A stretch of DNA of 64,000 bases from Pseudomonas sp. LP_7_YM. GTDB lineage: Bacteria > Pseudomonadota > Gammaproteobacteria > Pseudomonadales > Pseudomonadaceae. The notes beneath the pieces are model-generated. The model ran no database searches. It saw nothing but the letters and a program-made list of their open reading frames with translations, and was not told where the DNA came from. This document shows, in pieces, positions 29,317 to 38,805 of the stretch. Numbering within the stretch: position 1 is the first letter of the stretch; every line of letters starts with the position of its first letter. The stretch covers positions 496,001-560,000 of the forward strand of contig NZ_SOCT01000002.1 in the NCBI RefSeq assembly GCF_004364435.1, read 5' to 3'. The translations under genes and the position numbers were made by a program.

Positions 29317-31005
29317 ATGCAACCTGAATTCTGGAATGACAAGCGCCCGGCGGGTGTGAACGCCGAGGTCGACCTTCAGGCGTACACCTCGGTCGTCGAG
29401 GTTTTCGAGCGCAGCTGCAAGCAGTATGCGGATCGTCCGGCGTACAGCAACATGGGCGTGACGCTGACCTACGCCGAGCTTGAGCGGCACTCAGCGGCAT
29501 TTGCCGGTTATCTGCAACAGCACACCCAGCTCAAACCGGGCGATCGCATCGCCGTGCAGATGCCCAACCTGATTCAGTACCCCATCGCCGTCTTCGGTGC
29601 CATGCGCGCCGGGTTGATCGTGGTCAACACCAACCCCCTGTACACCGCCCGCGAAATGCGTCATCAGTTCAAGGATTGCGGCGCTCGCGCGCTGGTGTAC
29701 CTGAATGTCTTCGGCAAGAACGTAGAGGACGTTCTGCCGGATACCGATATTCAGTACCTGATCGAAGTAAAGATGGGCGACATGCAGTCTCCGGCCAAGG
29801 GTTGGCTGATCAACACGGTGGTCGCCAAAGTCAAGAAAATGGTCCCCGAGTACCACTTGCCCCAGGCCGTTTCTTTCAAAACTGTGCTCAAGCAAGGTCG
29901 GGGTGATCGTTTACAGCAGGTGCCGTTGGGGCTGGATGACATCGCCGTTCTGCAATACACCGGCGGGACAACCGGCTCGCCCAAGGGCGCGATGCTCACG
30001 CATGGCAACCTGGTGGCGAACATGCAGCAGGTCAACGCTTGCATGTCGCAGCACGGCCCGGACGGGGTGCCGATCTTCAAACAGGGCAATGAAATCATGG
30101 TGGCCCCGCTGCCGCTGTATCACATCTACGCCTTTACTTGTAACTGCATGTGCATGATGGTCAGCGGCAATCACAACGTGCTGATCACCAATCCGCGGGA
30201 CATCGGCGGCTTCATCAAGGAGCTTAAGAGGTGGAAGTTCTCGGCGATGCTTGGCCTCAATACGCTGTTTGTCGCGTTGATGGATCACCCGGACTTCAAG
30301 CGTCTGGATTTCTCCAGTCTGCGTCTGACGAACTCGGGTGGCACCGCGCTGGTGAAAGCCACCGCCGAACGCTGGCTGCAACTCACCGGCAGTCCCATCG
30401 TCGAGGGCTATGGCCTGACTGAGACTTCGCCCGTGGCCACGGCCAATCCCTATGGCGATCAATCCAGGCTCGGCACCGTCGGCATGCCGGTGCCATGCAC
30501 CACAGCAAAGGTGATCAGTGACGAGGGCATCGAACTACCACTGGGGGAGCGAGGCGAACTGTGCCTTAAAGGGCCGCAGATCATGCTCGGTTACTGGCAC
30601 AAGCCCGAGGCCACCGCCGAGGTGCTGGACTGCGATGGCTGGCTGAAAACCGGTGATATTGCGGTGATCGACCCTGACGGCTTTATCCGCATCGTCGACC
30701 GTAAGAAAGACCTGATCATTGTCTCGGGTTTCAACGTTTATCCCAACGAGATCGAAGAGGTGGTTTCGCGCCACCCCAAAGTCGCCAACTGCGCGGTCAT
30801 TGGTGTGCCTGACGAGCGCTCGGGGGAGGCGGTCAAGCTGTTCGTGGTGCCGCGGGATGCAGGCCTGAGCACCGAGGAACTGAAGGCTTACTGTAAACAG
30901 AACTTCACCGGTTACAAGGTCCCCAGGCACATCGTGCTGCGTGACTCGCTGCCGATGACCCCGGTGGGCAAGATACTGCGACGCGAGCTTCGTGATAGTG
31001 CCTGA
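29317..31005 (+). CDS. fadD2: Long-chain fatty acid-CoA ligase
   Basis: A 562-residue adenylate-forming enzyme that activates fatty acids to acyl-CoA. The AMP-binding P-loop YTGGTTGSPKGAMLTH and the later GYGLTETSPV and DRKKDLIIVSGFNVYPNE motifs are intact. The C-terminal catalytic Lys is in TPVGKILRREL. It is the upstream of two tandem fadD paralogues. By recalled P. aeruginosa order (hydrolase next to fadD2, then fadD1) it is named fadD2. It ends at a strong terminator, so it is a separate transcription unit. Confidence 0.92.
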   Translation: MQPEFWNDKRPAGVNAEVDLQAYTSVVEVFERSCKQYADRPAYSNMGVTLTYAELERHSAAFAGYLQQHTQLKPGDRIAVQMPNLIQYPIAVFGAMRAGLIVVNTNPLYTAREMRHQFKDCGARALVYLNVFGKNVEDVLPDTDIQYLIEVKMGDMQSPAKGWLINTVVAKVKKMVPEYHLPQAVSFKTVLKQGRGDRLQQVPLGLDDIAVLQYTGGTTGSPKGAMLTHGNLVANMQQVNACMSQHGPDGVPIFKQGNEIMVAPLPLYHIYAFTCNCMCMMVSGNHNVLITNPRDIGGFIKELKRWKFSAMLGLNTLFVALMDHPDFKRLDFSSLRLTNSGGTALVKATAERWLQLTGSPIVEGYGLTETSPVATANPYGDQSRLGTVGMPVPCTTAKVISDEGIELPLGERGELCLKGPQIMLGYWHKPEATAEVLDCDGWLKTGDIAVIDPDGFIRIVDRKKDLIIVSGFNVYPNEIEEVVSRHPKVANCAVIGVPDERSGEAVKLFVVPRDAGLSTEELKAYCKQNFTGYKVPRHIVLRDSLPMTPVGKILRRELRDSA

Positions 31006-31023
31006 GGATGGCTATATAGAAAG

Positions 31024-31050
31024 AAACGGCGTGTTGATCACGCCGTTTTT
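31024..31050 (+). terminator. Terminator of fadD2
   Basis: AAACGGCGTG / CACGCCGTTT forms a perfect 10-bp stem with a TTGAT loop and trailing T residues. It separates the two fadD genes. Confidence 0.88.
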
Positions 31051-31128
31051 GCGTATGAGGCAAATGATTGCTGGCACTATTTCGATATTTAGGTTCATTG
31101 CTCTAAACATGACTGATACATATTCAAG

Positions 31129-31144
31129 AGTCATATTTATGACT
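31129..31144. promoter_or_regulatory. Palindromic operator candidate upstream of fadD1
   Basis: AGTCATA-TT-TATGACT is a perfect 7-bp inverted repeat. It lies 166 bases before the fadD1 start in an A/T-rich segment. The repeat half ATGACTG also occurs just upstream at about 31109. The binding protein is unknown. Confidence 0.4.
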
Positions 31145-31309
31145 GTAGGGGCTGCTTTTGCCTCTGGTCGGCCTTTGGCAAAGCTGCTACGCTCGGCCCG
31201 CTTTTTGTACTGTCGATAAGCAAAAAGCTGTCGCTACGAACATTCCAAACACAAGAAATCATCGCATCGAGCGGTGTGTAGAAACGCTGTCGCTGAGGAG
31301 TCGGCTTCC

Positions 31310-33007
31310 ATGATTGAAAACTTCTGGAAGGATAAATATCCGTCTGGTATTGCTGCCGATATCGATCCGGACCAGTATCCGAACGTTCAGGCGGTATTGA
31401 AACAGTCCTGCGAGCGTTTCGCCAACAAACCTGCATTCAGCAACCTGGGCAAGACACTCACTTATGGTGAGATGTACGAATTGTCCGGGGCTTTCGCTGC
31501 CTACCTGCAGCAGCACACCGACCTGCAACCGGGCGACCGCATCGCCGTGCAGCTGCCCAACGTGCTGCAATACCCGGTTGCTGTATTCGGCGCCATTCGC
31601 GCTGGGTTGATCGTGGTCAACACCAACCCGCTGTACACCGCGCGGGAAATGGAACACCAATTCAACGACTCCGGTGCCAAGGCCCTGGTGTGCCTGGCGA
31701 ACATGGCGCACCTGGCCGAGAAGGTCGTGCCCAGGACCGGCGTCAAGCACATCATCATCACCGAAGTCGCCGACCTGTTGCCGCCGCTCAAGCGTTTGCT
31801 GGTCAACAGCGTCATCAAATACGTGAAGAAGATGGTGCCGCCATTCCACCTGCCCAAGGCCGTCAAGTTCAATGAGGTCCTGGCCAGAGGTCACGGCTTG
31901 CCGGTCAATGACGCTGCCCCCACAGGCGAAGATGTCGCCGTACTGCAATACACCGGCGGCACCACAGGCGTGGCCAAGGGTGCGATGCTCACCCACCGCA
32001 ACCTGATCGCCAACATGCTGCAGTGCAAGGCGCTGATGGGCTCCAACCTCGATGAGGGCTGCGAGATCCTGATCACGCCGTTGCCGCTGTATCACATCTA
32101 TGCGTTCACCTTTCACTGCATGTCGATGATGCTGATCGGCAACCACAACATCCTGATCAGCAACCCGCGCGACCTGTCGGCGATGGTCAAGGAGCTGTCG
32201 AAGTGGAAGTTCAGCGGCTTCGTCGGCCTGAACACGCTGTTCGTCGCGCTGTGCAATAACGCTGATTTCCGTAATCTGGATTTCTCCTCGCTGAAAGTCA
32301 CCCTGTCCGGCGGCATGGCCCTGCAACAGGCGGCTGCCGAACGCTGGAAGGAAGTGACCGGTTGTTCCATCTGCGAAGGCTACGGCATGACCGAAACCAG
32401 CCCGGTGGCCACCGTCAACCCGATCCAGAAGATTCAGATGGGCACCATTGGCATTCCGGTGCCCTCGACATTGTGCAAGACCATCAACGACGCAGGCGAA
32501 GAGCTGCCATTTGGCGAGGTGGGCGAGTTGTGCGTCAAGGGCCCGCAGGTCATGAAGGGTTATTGGCAGCGTCAGGAAGCCACCGACGAAATGCTCGACG
32601 CCGAAGGCTGGTTGAAGACCGGCGACATAGCGGTGATCCAGCCGGATGGCTATATGCGCATCGTCGACCGTAAAAAGGACATGATTCTGGTGTCTGGTTT
32701 CAATGTGTATCCGAACGAGCTGGAAGACGTGCTGGTGACCCTGCCGGGCGTGCTGCAATGCGCGGCCATTGGAGTGCCGGATGAGAAGTCGGGTGAGACG
32801 ATCAAGATTTTCGTGGTGGTCAAACCGGGCATGACCCTGACCAAGGATCAGCTCATGGAGCACATGCGCGCCAACGTGACCGCCTACAAGGTGCCGCGCA
32901 GCGTGGAGTTCCGCGACGCTTTGCCGACCACCAACGTTGGCAAGATCCTGCGCCGCGAACTGCGTGATGAAGAGTTGAAGAAGCTGGCGCTGAGAAAACC
33001 GGCGTAA
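31310..33007 (+). CDS. fadD1: Long-chain fatty acid-CoA ligase
   Basis: A 565-residue paralogue of the upstream ligase. It has the P-loop YTGGTTGVAKGAMLTH, the GYGMTETSPV motif and the C-terminal TTNVGKILRREL with the catalytic Lys. The start MIENFWKDKYPSG at 31310 follows a GAGGAG ribosome binding site. Both FadD proteins should be inner-membrane associated and feed beta-oxidation. In P. aeruginosa FadD1 favours long and FadD2 shorter chains (recalled). It has its own terminator. Confidence 0.93.
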   Translation: MIENFWKDKYPSGIAADIDPDQYPNVQAVLKQSCERFANKPAFSNLGKTLTYGEMYELSGAFAAYLQQHTDLQPGDRIAVQLPNVLQYPVAVFGAIRAGLIVVNTNPLYTAREMEHQFNDSGAKALVCLANMAHLAEKVVPRTGVKHIIITEVADLLPPLKRLLVNSVIKYVKKMVPPFHLPKAVKFNEVLARGHGLPVNDAAPTGEDVAVLQYTGGTTGVAKGAMLTHRNLIANMLQCKALMGSNLDEGCEILITPLPLYHIYAFTFHCMSMMLIGNHNILISNPRDLSAMVKELSKWKFSGFVGLNTLFVALCNNADFRNLDFSSLKVTLSGGMALQQAAAERWKEVTGCSICEGYGMTETSPVATVNPIQKIQMGTIGIPVPSTLCKTINDAGEELPFGEVGELCVKGPQVMKGYWQRQEATDEMLDAEGWLKTGDIAVIQPDGYMRIVDRKKDMILVSGFNVYPNELEDVLVTLPGVLQCAAIGVPDEKSGETIKIFVVVKPGMTLTKDQLMEHMRANVTAYKVPRSVEFRDALPTTNVGKILRRELRDEELKKLALRKPA

Positions 33008-33027
33008 GCCTGCAGCAATCACACCAG

Positions 33028-33053
33028 ACCCCGCCCTCGTGCGGGGTTTGTTA
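33028..33053 (+). terminator. Terminator of fadD1
   Basis: ACCCCGC / GCGGGGT is a 7-bp stem with a CCTCGT loop followed by TTGTTATTT. It lies 20 bases after the stop codon. Confidence 0.8.
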
Positions 33054-33084
33054 TTTGCACCCCTTGATGATCATTCCCCACTCA

Positions 33085-33170
33085 TGATCGTTCCGCCGCT
33101 CTGCGGGGCCTACTCATGGTGGCGCGGAGCGTCACGGGATGCGTCACCACGCGCAGCGTGGGAACGATCA
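33085..33170. repeat. Pseudomonas intergenic palindrome (TGATCGTTCC type)
   Basis: TGATCGTTCC and GGAACGATCA are exact inverse complements at the two ends of an 86-base element with further internal GC-rich pairing (GCGCAGCGTGGG). Such palindromes are common between genes of fluorescens/syringae-group strains. Confidence 0.7.
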
Positions 33171-33279
33171 GTAGACAGGGACCTGAGAGGTTCGCGTCTA
33201 TCTGCACACATGCACCACCCCCACCAAATCTGCGACAATCCGCGCCCTGCATTCAGATTAGAAAAGACTTCGCGCCCTG

Positions 33280-36200
33280 ATGACCGACGAATCGCCCTCC
33301 ATCGACCCACTGTTCAAGAACCTCGACCACGCGATGATCAGTGATCGTCATCGCCTGCGTCGCCAGTTGCATGAACTGCGCAAGAAGCCCGACGAGGCGA
33401 AGCTGGCGCAGTGGGTCGAGCGTGTGCAGGCCTCGTGCGTCCGTGTGCTGAGTCGCGCGCAAAGCGTGCCGACCATGCGCTACGACGAAAACCTGCCCAT
33501 TGCCGCCAAGCGCGACGAGATCAAAAAAGCGCTCCTGGAACATCAGGTCTTGATCATTGCCGGCGAAACCGGCTCGGGTAAAACCACCCAGCTGCCGAAG
33601 ATCTGCCTGGAAATCGGTCGCGGGCAGCACGGTCTGATCGGCCACACCCAGCCGCGGCGGATCGCTGCGCGCAGCGTCGGTAGCCGGGTCGCCGAGGAAA
33701 TCGGCACGCCGCTGGGCGGGCTCGTGGGTTATCAAGTGCGCTTTGAAGACCAGAGCGACGAAAATACCCTGATCAAGCTGATGACCGACGGCATCCTGCT
33801 GGCCGAAACCCAGCACGACCGTTTTCTTGAGCGCTACGACACGATCATCGTCGACGAAGCCCACGAACGCAGCCTGAACATCGACTTCCTGCTCGGCTAT
33901 CTGAAAACCCTGCTGCCGCGTCGCCCGGACCTGAAAGTCATCATCACCTCGGCGACTATCGACCTTGAGCGCTTTTCCGAGCATTTCGACAAGGCGCCGG
34001 TTATTGAAGTCTCAGGGCGGACCTTCCCGGTGCAGACCTGGTACCGGCCGATGACGGCCCAGCAGGACGAAGAGGGCAACAGCGTCGAGGACGACCTGAC
34101 CGTCGATCAGGCGATTCTCGCAACGCTCGATGAACTCGCTGCCCTGGAACGCAGCGAACGCAAATCCCCCGGGGACGTGCTGGTGTTCCTGCCTGGCGAG
34201 CGCGAGATTCGCGATGCCGCGGAAATGCTGCGCAAGGCTCAGCTCAAGCACACTGAAATCCTGCCGCTGTACGCGCGGCTGTCGCCTGCCGAACAGCAGC
34301 GGATTTTTCAGTCGCACCCAGGCCGGCGCGTGGTACTGGCGACCAACGTTGCCGAGACTTCCCTGACTGTGCCGGGCATTCGCTATGTGATCGACACCGG
34401 CACTGCACGAATCAGCCGCTACAGCTATCGCGCCAAGGTCCAGCGCCTGCCCGTCGAGGCGATTTCCCAGGCCAGCGCCAACCAGCGCAAAGGTCGTTGT
34501 GGCCGTGTCGAACCGGGGCTTTGCGTGAGGCTGTACAGCGAGGAGGATTTTCTCTCCCGCCCTGAATTCACCGATCCGGAAATCCTGCGCACCAACCTGG
34601 CGGCGGTCATCCTGCAGATGCTGCATCTGCGCTTGGGCGAGATTACCGATTTCCCGTTCATCGAGCCGCCGGATGGCAAGGCCATCAGCGACGGCTTCAA
34701 CCTGCTGCAGGAGCTGTCAGCGGTCAACCGTGAGAACCAGTTGACCCCGCTGGGGCGTCAGCTGGCGCGCTTGCCGGTGGACCCGCGCATGGGCCGCATG
34801 CTGCTGGAGGCTGCGAAACAGGGCAGCCTGCAGGAAGTGCTGATCGTGGCCAGCGCCATGTCGATCCAGGATCCGCGCGAGCGTCCGCCGGACCGGCAGC
34901 AGGCCGCCGATCAGGCCCACGCACAATGGAAAGATCAGGATTCGGATTTCGCCGGGCTGGTCAATCTATGGCGCGGGTTCGAGGAACAGCGTCAGGCCCT
35001 CACGGCTAGCCCGCTGCGCAACTGGTGTCGGCGCAACTTCCTGAACTACCTGCGGCTGCGTGAATGGCGCGATTCCCATCGTCAATTGAGTTTGATCTGC
35101 CGCGACCTGCAACTGACGGTCAACAAGGATCCGGCCGACTTCCCGAAATTCCACAAGGCGGTGCTCTCGGGGCTGTTGAGCCAGATCGGACAAAAGACCG
35201 AAGAGGGCGATTACCTTGGCGCGCGGCAGCGGCGTTTCTGGGTGCACCCGTCCTCGGGTCTTGGCAGGAAGCGCCCCCAATGGATCATGGCCGCCGAGCT
35301 GGTTGAAACCACCAAGCTGTATGCGCGCATGGTCGCCAAGATCGAGCCGGACTGGATCGAGCCGCTGGCCGGGCACCTGATCAAGAAAAACCATTTCGAA
35401 CCACATTGGGAGAAGAAGCGCGGCCAGGTCGTGGCTTTCGAGCAGATCACCTTGTTCGGCCTGATCGTGGTCGGACGTCGTCCGGTGCATTTCGGACCGA
35501 TTGATCCGGTGGTTTCCCGCGAGTTCTTCATTCGTGAGGGGCTGGTGCGCGGCGAGATTCAGTCCCGCGCCAAATGCCTGAGTGCCAACACCAAACTGCT
35601 GGAGCAACTCGACGAACTGGAAGCCAAGGCCCGACGTCGCGACATTCTGGCGGATGAAGAAACCCTGTTCCGTTTCTACGACGAGCGCCTGCCTGCCGAC
35701 ATCCACCAGACTGCCACGTTCGACGCCTGGTATCGAATGGAGAGCCAGAAGAGCCCGCAATTGCTGATCATGCGCGAAGAAGATGTGCTCGCCCGTGAAG
35801 CCAGCGAAGTCACGGCCAATCAGTACCCCGACACCCTGCGTCTGGGCGAGTTGACACTGCCGCTGACCTACCACTTCGAACCCAATCATCCCCGTGACGG
35901 CGTGACCCTGCGCGTGCCGGCACCGTTGCTGCTGTCGCTGCCTGCCGAGCGTCTGGAGTGGCTGGTGCCGGGGCTGCTGGAGACCAAGTGCGTGGCGCTG
36001 GTGCGTAACCTGCCCAAGGCCTTGCGCAAGAACTTCGTGCCGGTGCCGGATTTCGTCAAGGCCGCGTTGCAGCGCATGGTTTTTGCCGAAGGCTCGTTGC
36101 CGCAGGCTTTGGGTCGTGAACTGCTGCGCATGACCGGAGCACGGGTCACCGACGAAGCCTGGGCCGAGGCTGCGCAGCAACTGGAAAGCCATCTGAAGAT

Positions 36201-37191
36201 GAATCTGGAAGTGGTCGACGCCAACGGCAAGTTCCTCGGTGAAGGCCGGGAGCTGGACGAGTTGACTGCGCGGTTCGCCGAAGCCGGGCAGGCCGCCCTG
36301 GCGGTGCCGCAGTCGGCCAAGAGTCAACAGCCGGTGCAAGCCAAGGGCTTCGCTGCGGTGGCGCAGAAGACCCAACAACAGATCGCCGGATTCTCGATGA
36401 CGGTGTATCCGGCCCTGGTGGAAGAGGGTGGCGTGGTCAAGGAAGGGCGTTTTTCGACTCAGACAGAAGCCGAGTATCAGCATCGTCGCGCCTTGCAGCG
36501 CTTGCTCCTGCAGCAACTGGCCGAGCCTGCGAAATTTCTGCGCAGCAAACTGCCTGGACAGACCGAGCTGGCCTTGCTGTACCGCGACATGGGCCGAGTC
36601 GATGCGTTGATCGAGGACATTCTGCTGGCGAGCCTGGACAGTTGCATTCTGGACGGTGAAGTCACGTTGCCACGCGATGGCGCGGGTCTCATGTCGCTGG
36701 CCGAACGCAAGCGTGGCAGTCTGACCGAGCAGGCTGAGCGGTTGGCGAAGCTGACGCTGGAAATCCTCAAGCTATGGCACGGGCTGCAAAAACGCTTCAA
36801 GGGCAAGATTGATCTGGCTCAGGCTGTGGCCTTGAACGACATCAAAGGGCAGTTGGGCAAGCTCGTGTACCCAGGCTTCGTCCGCGAAACCCCGCTCATG
36901 TGGCTCAAGGAGTTCCCGCGCTATTTGAAGGCCATCGAACTGCGTCTCGAAAAGCTGGGCAGTCAGGTGCAGAAGGACCGGGTCTGGAGCCTCGAATTGG
37001 GCAATCTATGGGTGCAGTACCAGACCCGCGCCGACAAACATGCACAGGAAGGCAAGCGCGATGCCGAACTGGTGGTTTACCGCTGGTGGCTGGAGGAATA
37101 CCGCGTGTCACTGTTTGGCCAGCAACTGGGGACCAAGGTGCCGATATCCGACAAGCGTTTGAGCAAGCAGTGGAGCCAGGTCGAGGGGTAA
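33280..37191 (+). CDS. hrpA: ATP-dependent RNA helicase HrpA
   Basis: A 1303-residue DEAH-box helicase. Walker A GETGSGKT is at residues 95-102 and DEAH at about 192-195; the motif VI region QRKGRCGRVEPG is intact. The long C-terminal DUF3418 region is complete, and the length equals E. coli HrpA (about 1300). HrpA processes RNA and rescues stalled or collided ribosomes (known for E. coli). The start is an ATG at 33280 without a strong ribosome binding site. It is the largest gene in the window and is transcribed alone. Confidence 0.96.
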   Translation: MTDESPSIDPLFKNLDHAMISDRHRLRRQLHELRKKPDEAKLAQWVERVQASCVRVLSRAQSVPTMRYDENLPIAAKRDEIKKALLEHQVLIIAGETGSGKTTQLPKICLEIGRGQHGLIGHTQPRRIAARSVGSRVAEEIGTPLGGLVGYQVRFEDQSDENTLIKLMTDGILLAETQHDRFLERYDTIIVDEAHERSLNIDFLLGYLKTLLPRRPDLKVIITSATIDLERFSEHFDKAPVIEVSGRTFPVQTWYRPMTAQQDEEGNSVEDDLTVDQAILATLDELAALERSERKSPGDVLVFLPGEREIRDAAEMLRKAQLKHTEILPLYARLSPAEQQRIFQSHPGRRVVLATNVAETSLTVPGIRYVIDTGTARISRYSYRAKVQRLPVEAISQASANQRKGRCGRVEPGLCVRLYSEEDFLSRPEFTDPEILRTNLAAVILQMLHLRLGEITDFPFIEPPDGKAISDGFNLLQELSAVNRENQLTPLGRQLARLPVDPRMGRMLLEAAKQGSLQEVLIVASAMSIQDPRERPPDRQQAADQAHAQWKDQDSDFAGLVNLWRGFEEQRQALTASPLRNWCRRNFLNYLRLREWRDSHRQLSLICRDLQLTVNKDPADFPKFHKAVLSGLLSQIGQKTEEGDYLGARQRRFWVHPSSGLGRKRPQWIMAAELVETTKLYARMVAKIEPDWIEPLAGHLIKKNHFEPHWEKKRGQVVAFEQITLFGLIVVGRRPVHFGPIDPVVSREFFIREGLVRGEIQSRAKCLSANTKLLEQLDELEAKARRRDILADEETLFRFYDERLPADIHQTATFDAWYRMESQKSPQLLIMREEDVLAREASEVTANQYPDTLRLGELTLPLTYHFEPNHPRDGVTLRVPAPLLLSLPAERLEWLVPGLLETKCVALVRNLPKALRKNFVPVPDFVKAALQRMVFAEGSLPQALGRELLRMTGARVTDEAWAEAAQQLESHLKMNLEVVDANGKFLGEGRELDELTARFAEAGQAALAVPQSAKSQQPVQAKGFAAVAQKTQQQIAGFSMTVYPALVEEGGVVKEGRFSTQTEAEYQHRRALQRLLLQQLAEPAKFLRSKLPGQTELALLYRDMGRVDALIEDILLASLDSCILDGEVTLPRDGAGLMSLAERKRGSLTEQAERLAKLTLEILKLWHGLQKRFKGKIDLAQAVALNDIKGQLGKLVYPGFVRETPLMWLKEFPRYLKAIELRLEKLGSQVQKDRVWSLELGNLWVQYQTRADKHAQEGKRDAELVVYRWWLEEYRVSLFGQQLGTKVPISDKRLSKQWSQVEG

Positions 37192-37223
37192 CAGACCGCA
37201 GTTTGAACTGATCACCGTACTCA

Positions 37224-37316
37224 CCTGTGGGAACGAATTTATTCGCGAGTGGCCGTTGCAGACGACAGATACAGGCCGTCTGAAAGTCCGTATCGCGAAT
37301 GAATGGGTACCCACAG
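37224..37316. repeat. REP pair (GTGGGAACGAATT type)
   Basis: Inverted arms CCTGTGGGAACGAATTTATT and TATCGCGAATGAATGGGTAC flank a spacer containing CCGTCTGAAAG. The same arms and a CGTCTGAAAG spacer occur at 62254-62346. It takes up part of the 353-base gap between hrpA and the KAS III gene; the rest holds only the downstream promoter region. Confidence 0.78.
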
Positions 37317-37544
37317 CCGTTTCCGTTCAGTCCCAAGCCAAGGTATTCCGGCAGCTCGATAGCGCCAAATCCCGGCCGTTATGGCAAACTTCGCGGCCAA
37401 ATCCCACGGCGCCGTACATCAGCACTGGGAAATTTTATCGTTGCATTGGTACTGTCGTTCCGGAAACGGCCAGCACCATGCTTACGCAGGCGCTTTGTCT
37501 GCCGGCATTAACAAGCTGCCGTCAATAATCAGAGAGGAACGACC

Positions 37545-38666
37545 GTGTACGATGTCGTGATCAGTGGCACAGGGCTCTACACCCCATCCAACAGCATTTC
37601 CAACGATGAACTGGTGCAGTCTTTCAACACCTGGGTCGCGCAGTTCAACGCTGAAAACGTTGCGGCCATCGAGGCTGGCGAGCTTCAGGCGCTGACCGAG
37701 TCCAATGCGGCCTTCATCGAGAAAGCCAGCGGGATCAAAAGCCGCTTCGTCATGGACAAGGACGGCATCCTCGACCCCCTGCGCATGAAGCCTCGCTTGC
37801 CGGAGCGTTCCAACGACGAATGGTCGATCCTCTGCCAGATGGGTGTCGCCGCAGCCGAACAGGCCTTGCAGCGGGCAGGCAAAACCGCTGCCGACATCGA
37901 CGGCGTGATCGTCGCCTGCTCCAACCTGCAACGTGCTTATCCGGCGATTTCCATCGAAATTCAGTCGGCGCTGGGGATTCAGGGTTTTGGCTTTGACATG
38001 AACGTTGCCTGTTCCTCGGCGACCTTCGGGATTCAAACCGCCTGCAACAGCGTCAAGCTTGGTCAGGCCCGTGCATTGCTGGTGATCAGCCCGGAAATCT
38101 GCACTGCACACCTTAATTTCCGTGACCGCGACAGCCACTTCATCTTCGGCGATGCGGCGACGGCTGTGGTGGTCGAGCGTGCCGATCTTGCGACATCCGA
38201 ATACCAGTTCGACATCGTCGGCACCAAGCTGCTGACTACGTTCTCCAATAACATTCGCAACAACTTCGGTTTCCTCAACCGCACCGCCGAAGAAGGCGAA
38301 GGGACGCCAGACAAACTGTTCGTGCAGGAAGGTCGCAAGGTGTTCCGCGATGTTTGTCCGATGGTCGCTGAGCTGGTTGGCGCGCATATGAACGAGAACA
38401 GCCTGAACGTCAGCGACGTGCAACGTTTCTGGCTGCATCAGGCCAACCTGAGCATGAATCACCTGATCGTGAAAAAACTGCTGGGCCGAGACGCCACCCT
38501 CGAAGAAGCGCCGGTGATTCTCGACCGTTATGCCAACACCAGTTCAGCGGGCTCGGTGATCGCTTTTCACACCTATCAGGACGATCTGCCAAAAGGCGCG
38601 TTGGGCGTACTCAGCTCGTTCGGGGCGGGGTATTCGATCGGTAGCGTGATTTTGCGCAAGAAGTGA
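37545..38666 (+). CDS. Beta-ketoacyl-ACP synthase III family protein
   Basis: A 373-residue condensing enzyme. The catalytic triad is visible as C156 (NVACSSATFG), H298 (WLHQANLSMN) and N331 (YANTSSAG). It is longer than standard FabH (~317) and closest, by memory, to P. aeruginosa PA3286, which uses octanoyl-CoA from beta-oxidation as primer and so shunts degradation products into fatty-acid synthesis. The start is a GTG preceded by AGAGAGGAA. Location downstream of fadD2/fadD1 and hrpA fits that assignment. It is ended by a strong terminator. Confidence 0.88.
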   Translation: MYDVVISGTGLYTPSNSISNDELVQSFNTWVAQFNAENVAAIEAGELQALTESNAAFIEKASGIKSRFVMDKDGILDPLRMKPRLPERSNDEWSILCQMGVAAAEQALQRAGKTAADIDGVIVACSNLQRAYPAISIEIQSALGIQGFGFDMNVACSSATFGIQTACNSVKLGQARALLVISPEICTAHLNFRDRDSHFIFGDAATAVVVERADLATSEYQFDIVGTKLLTTFSNNIRNNFGFLNRTAEEGEGTPDKLFVQEGRKVFRDVCPMVAELVGAHMNENSLNVSDVQRFWLHQANLSMNHLIVKKLLGRDATLEEAPVILDRYANTSSAGSVIAFHTYQDDLPKGALGVLSSFGAGYSIGSVILRKK

Positions 38667-38709
38667 CATGACGCCAGCGCCTGCGATGGTTGGCGCTCAA
38701 TCCATATAC

Positions 38710-38746
38710 AATGGCCAGCCTCCGCGCAGGAGGCTGGCCATTTTAT
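38710..38746 (+). terminator. Terminator of the KAS III gene
   Basis: AATGGCCAGCCTCC / GGAGGCTGGCCATT is a perfect 14-bp stem with a GCGCA loop and trailing TTTTAT. Confidence 0.92.
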
Positions 38747-38805
38747 AAACCCGTCAGGCGTATCTCTGTAATGCCGGGTTGATCGCTACGGGCCCAAGCC
38801 CTGGA

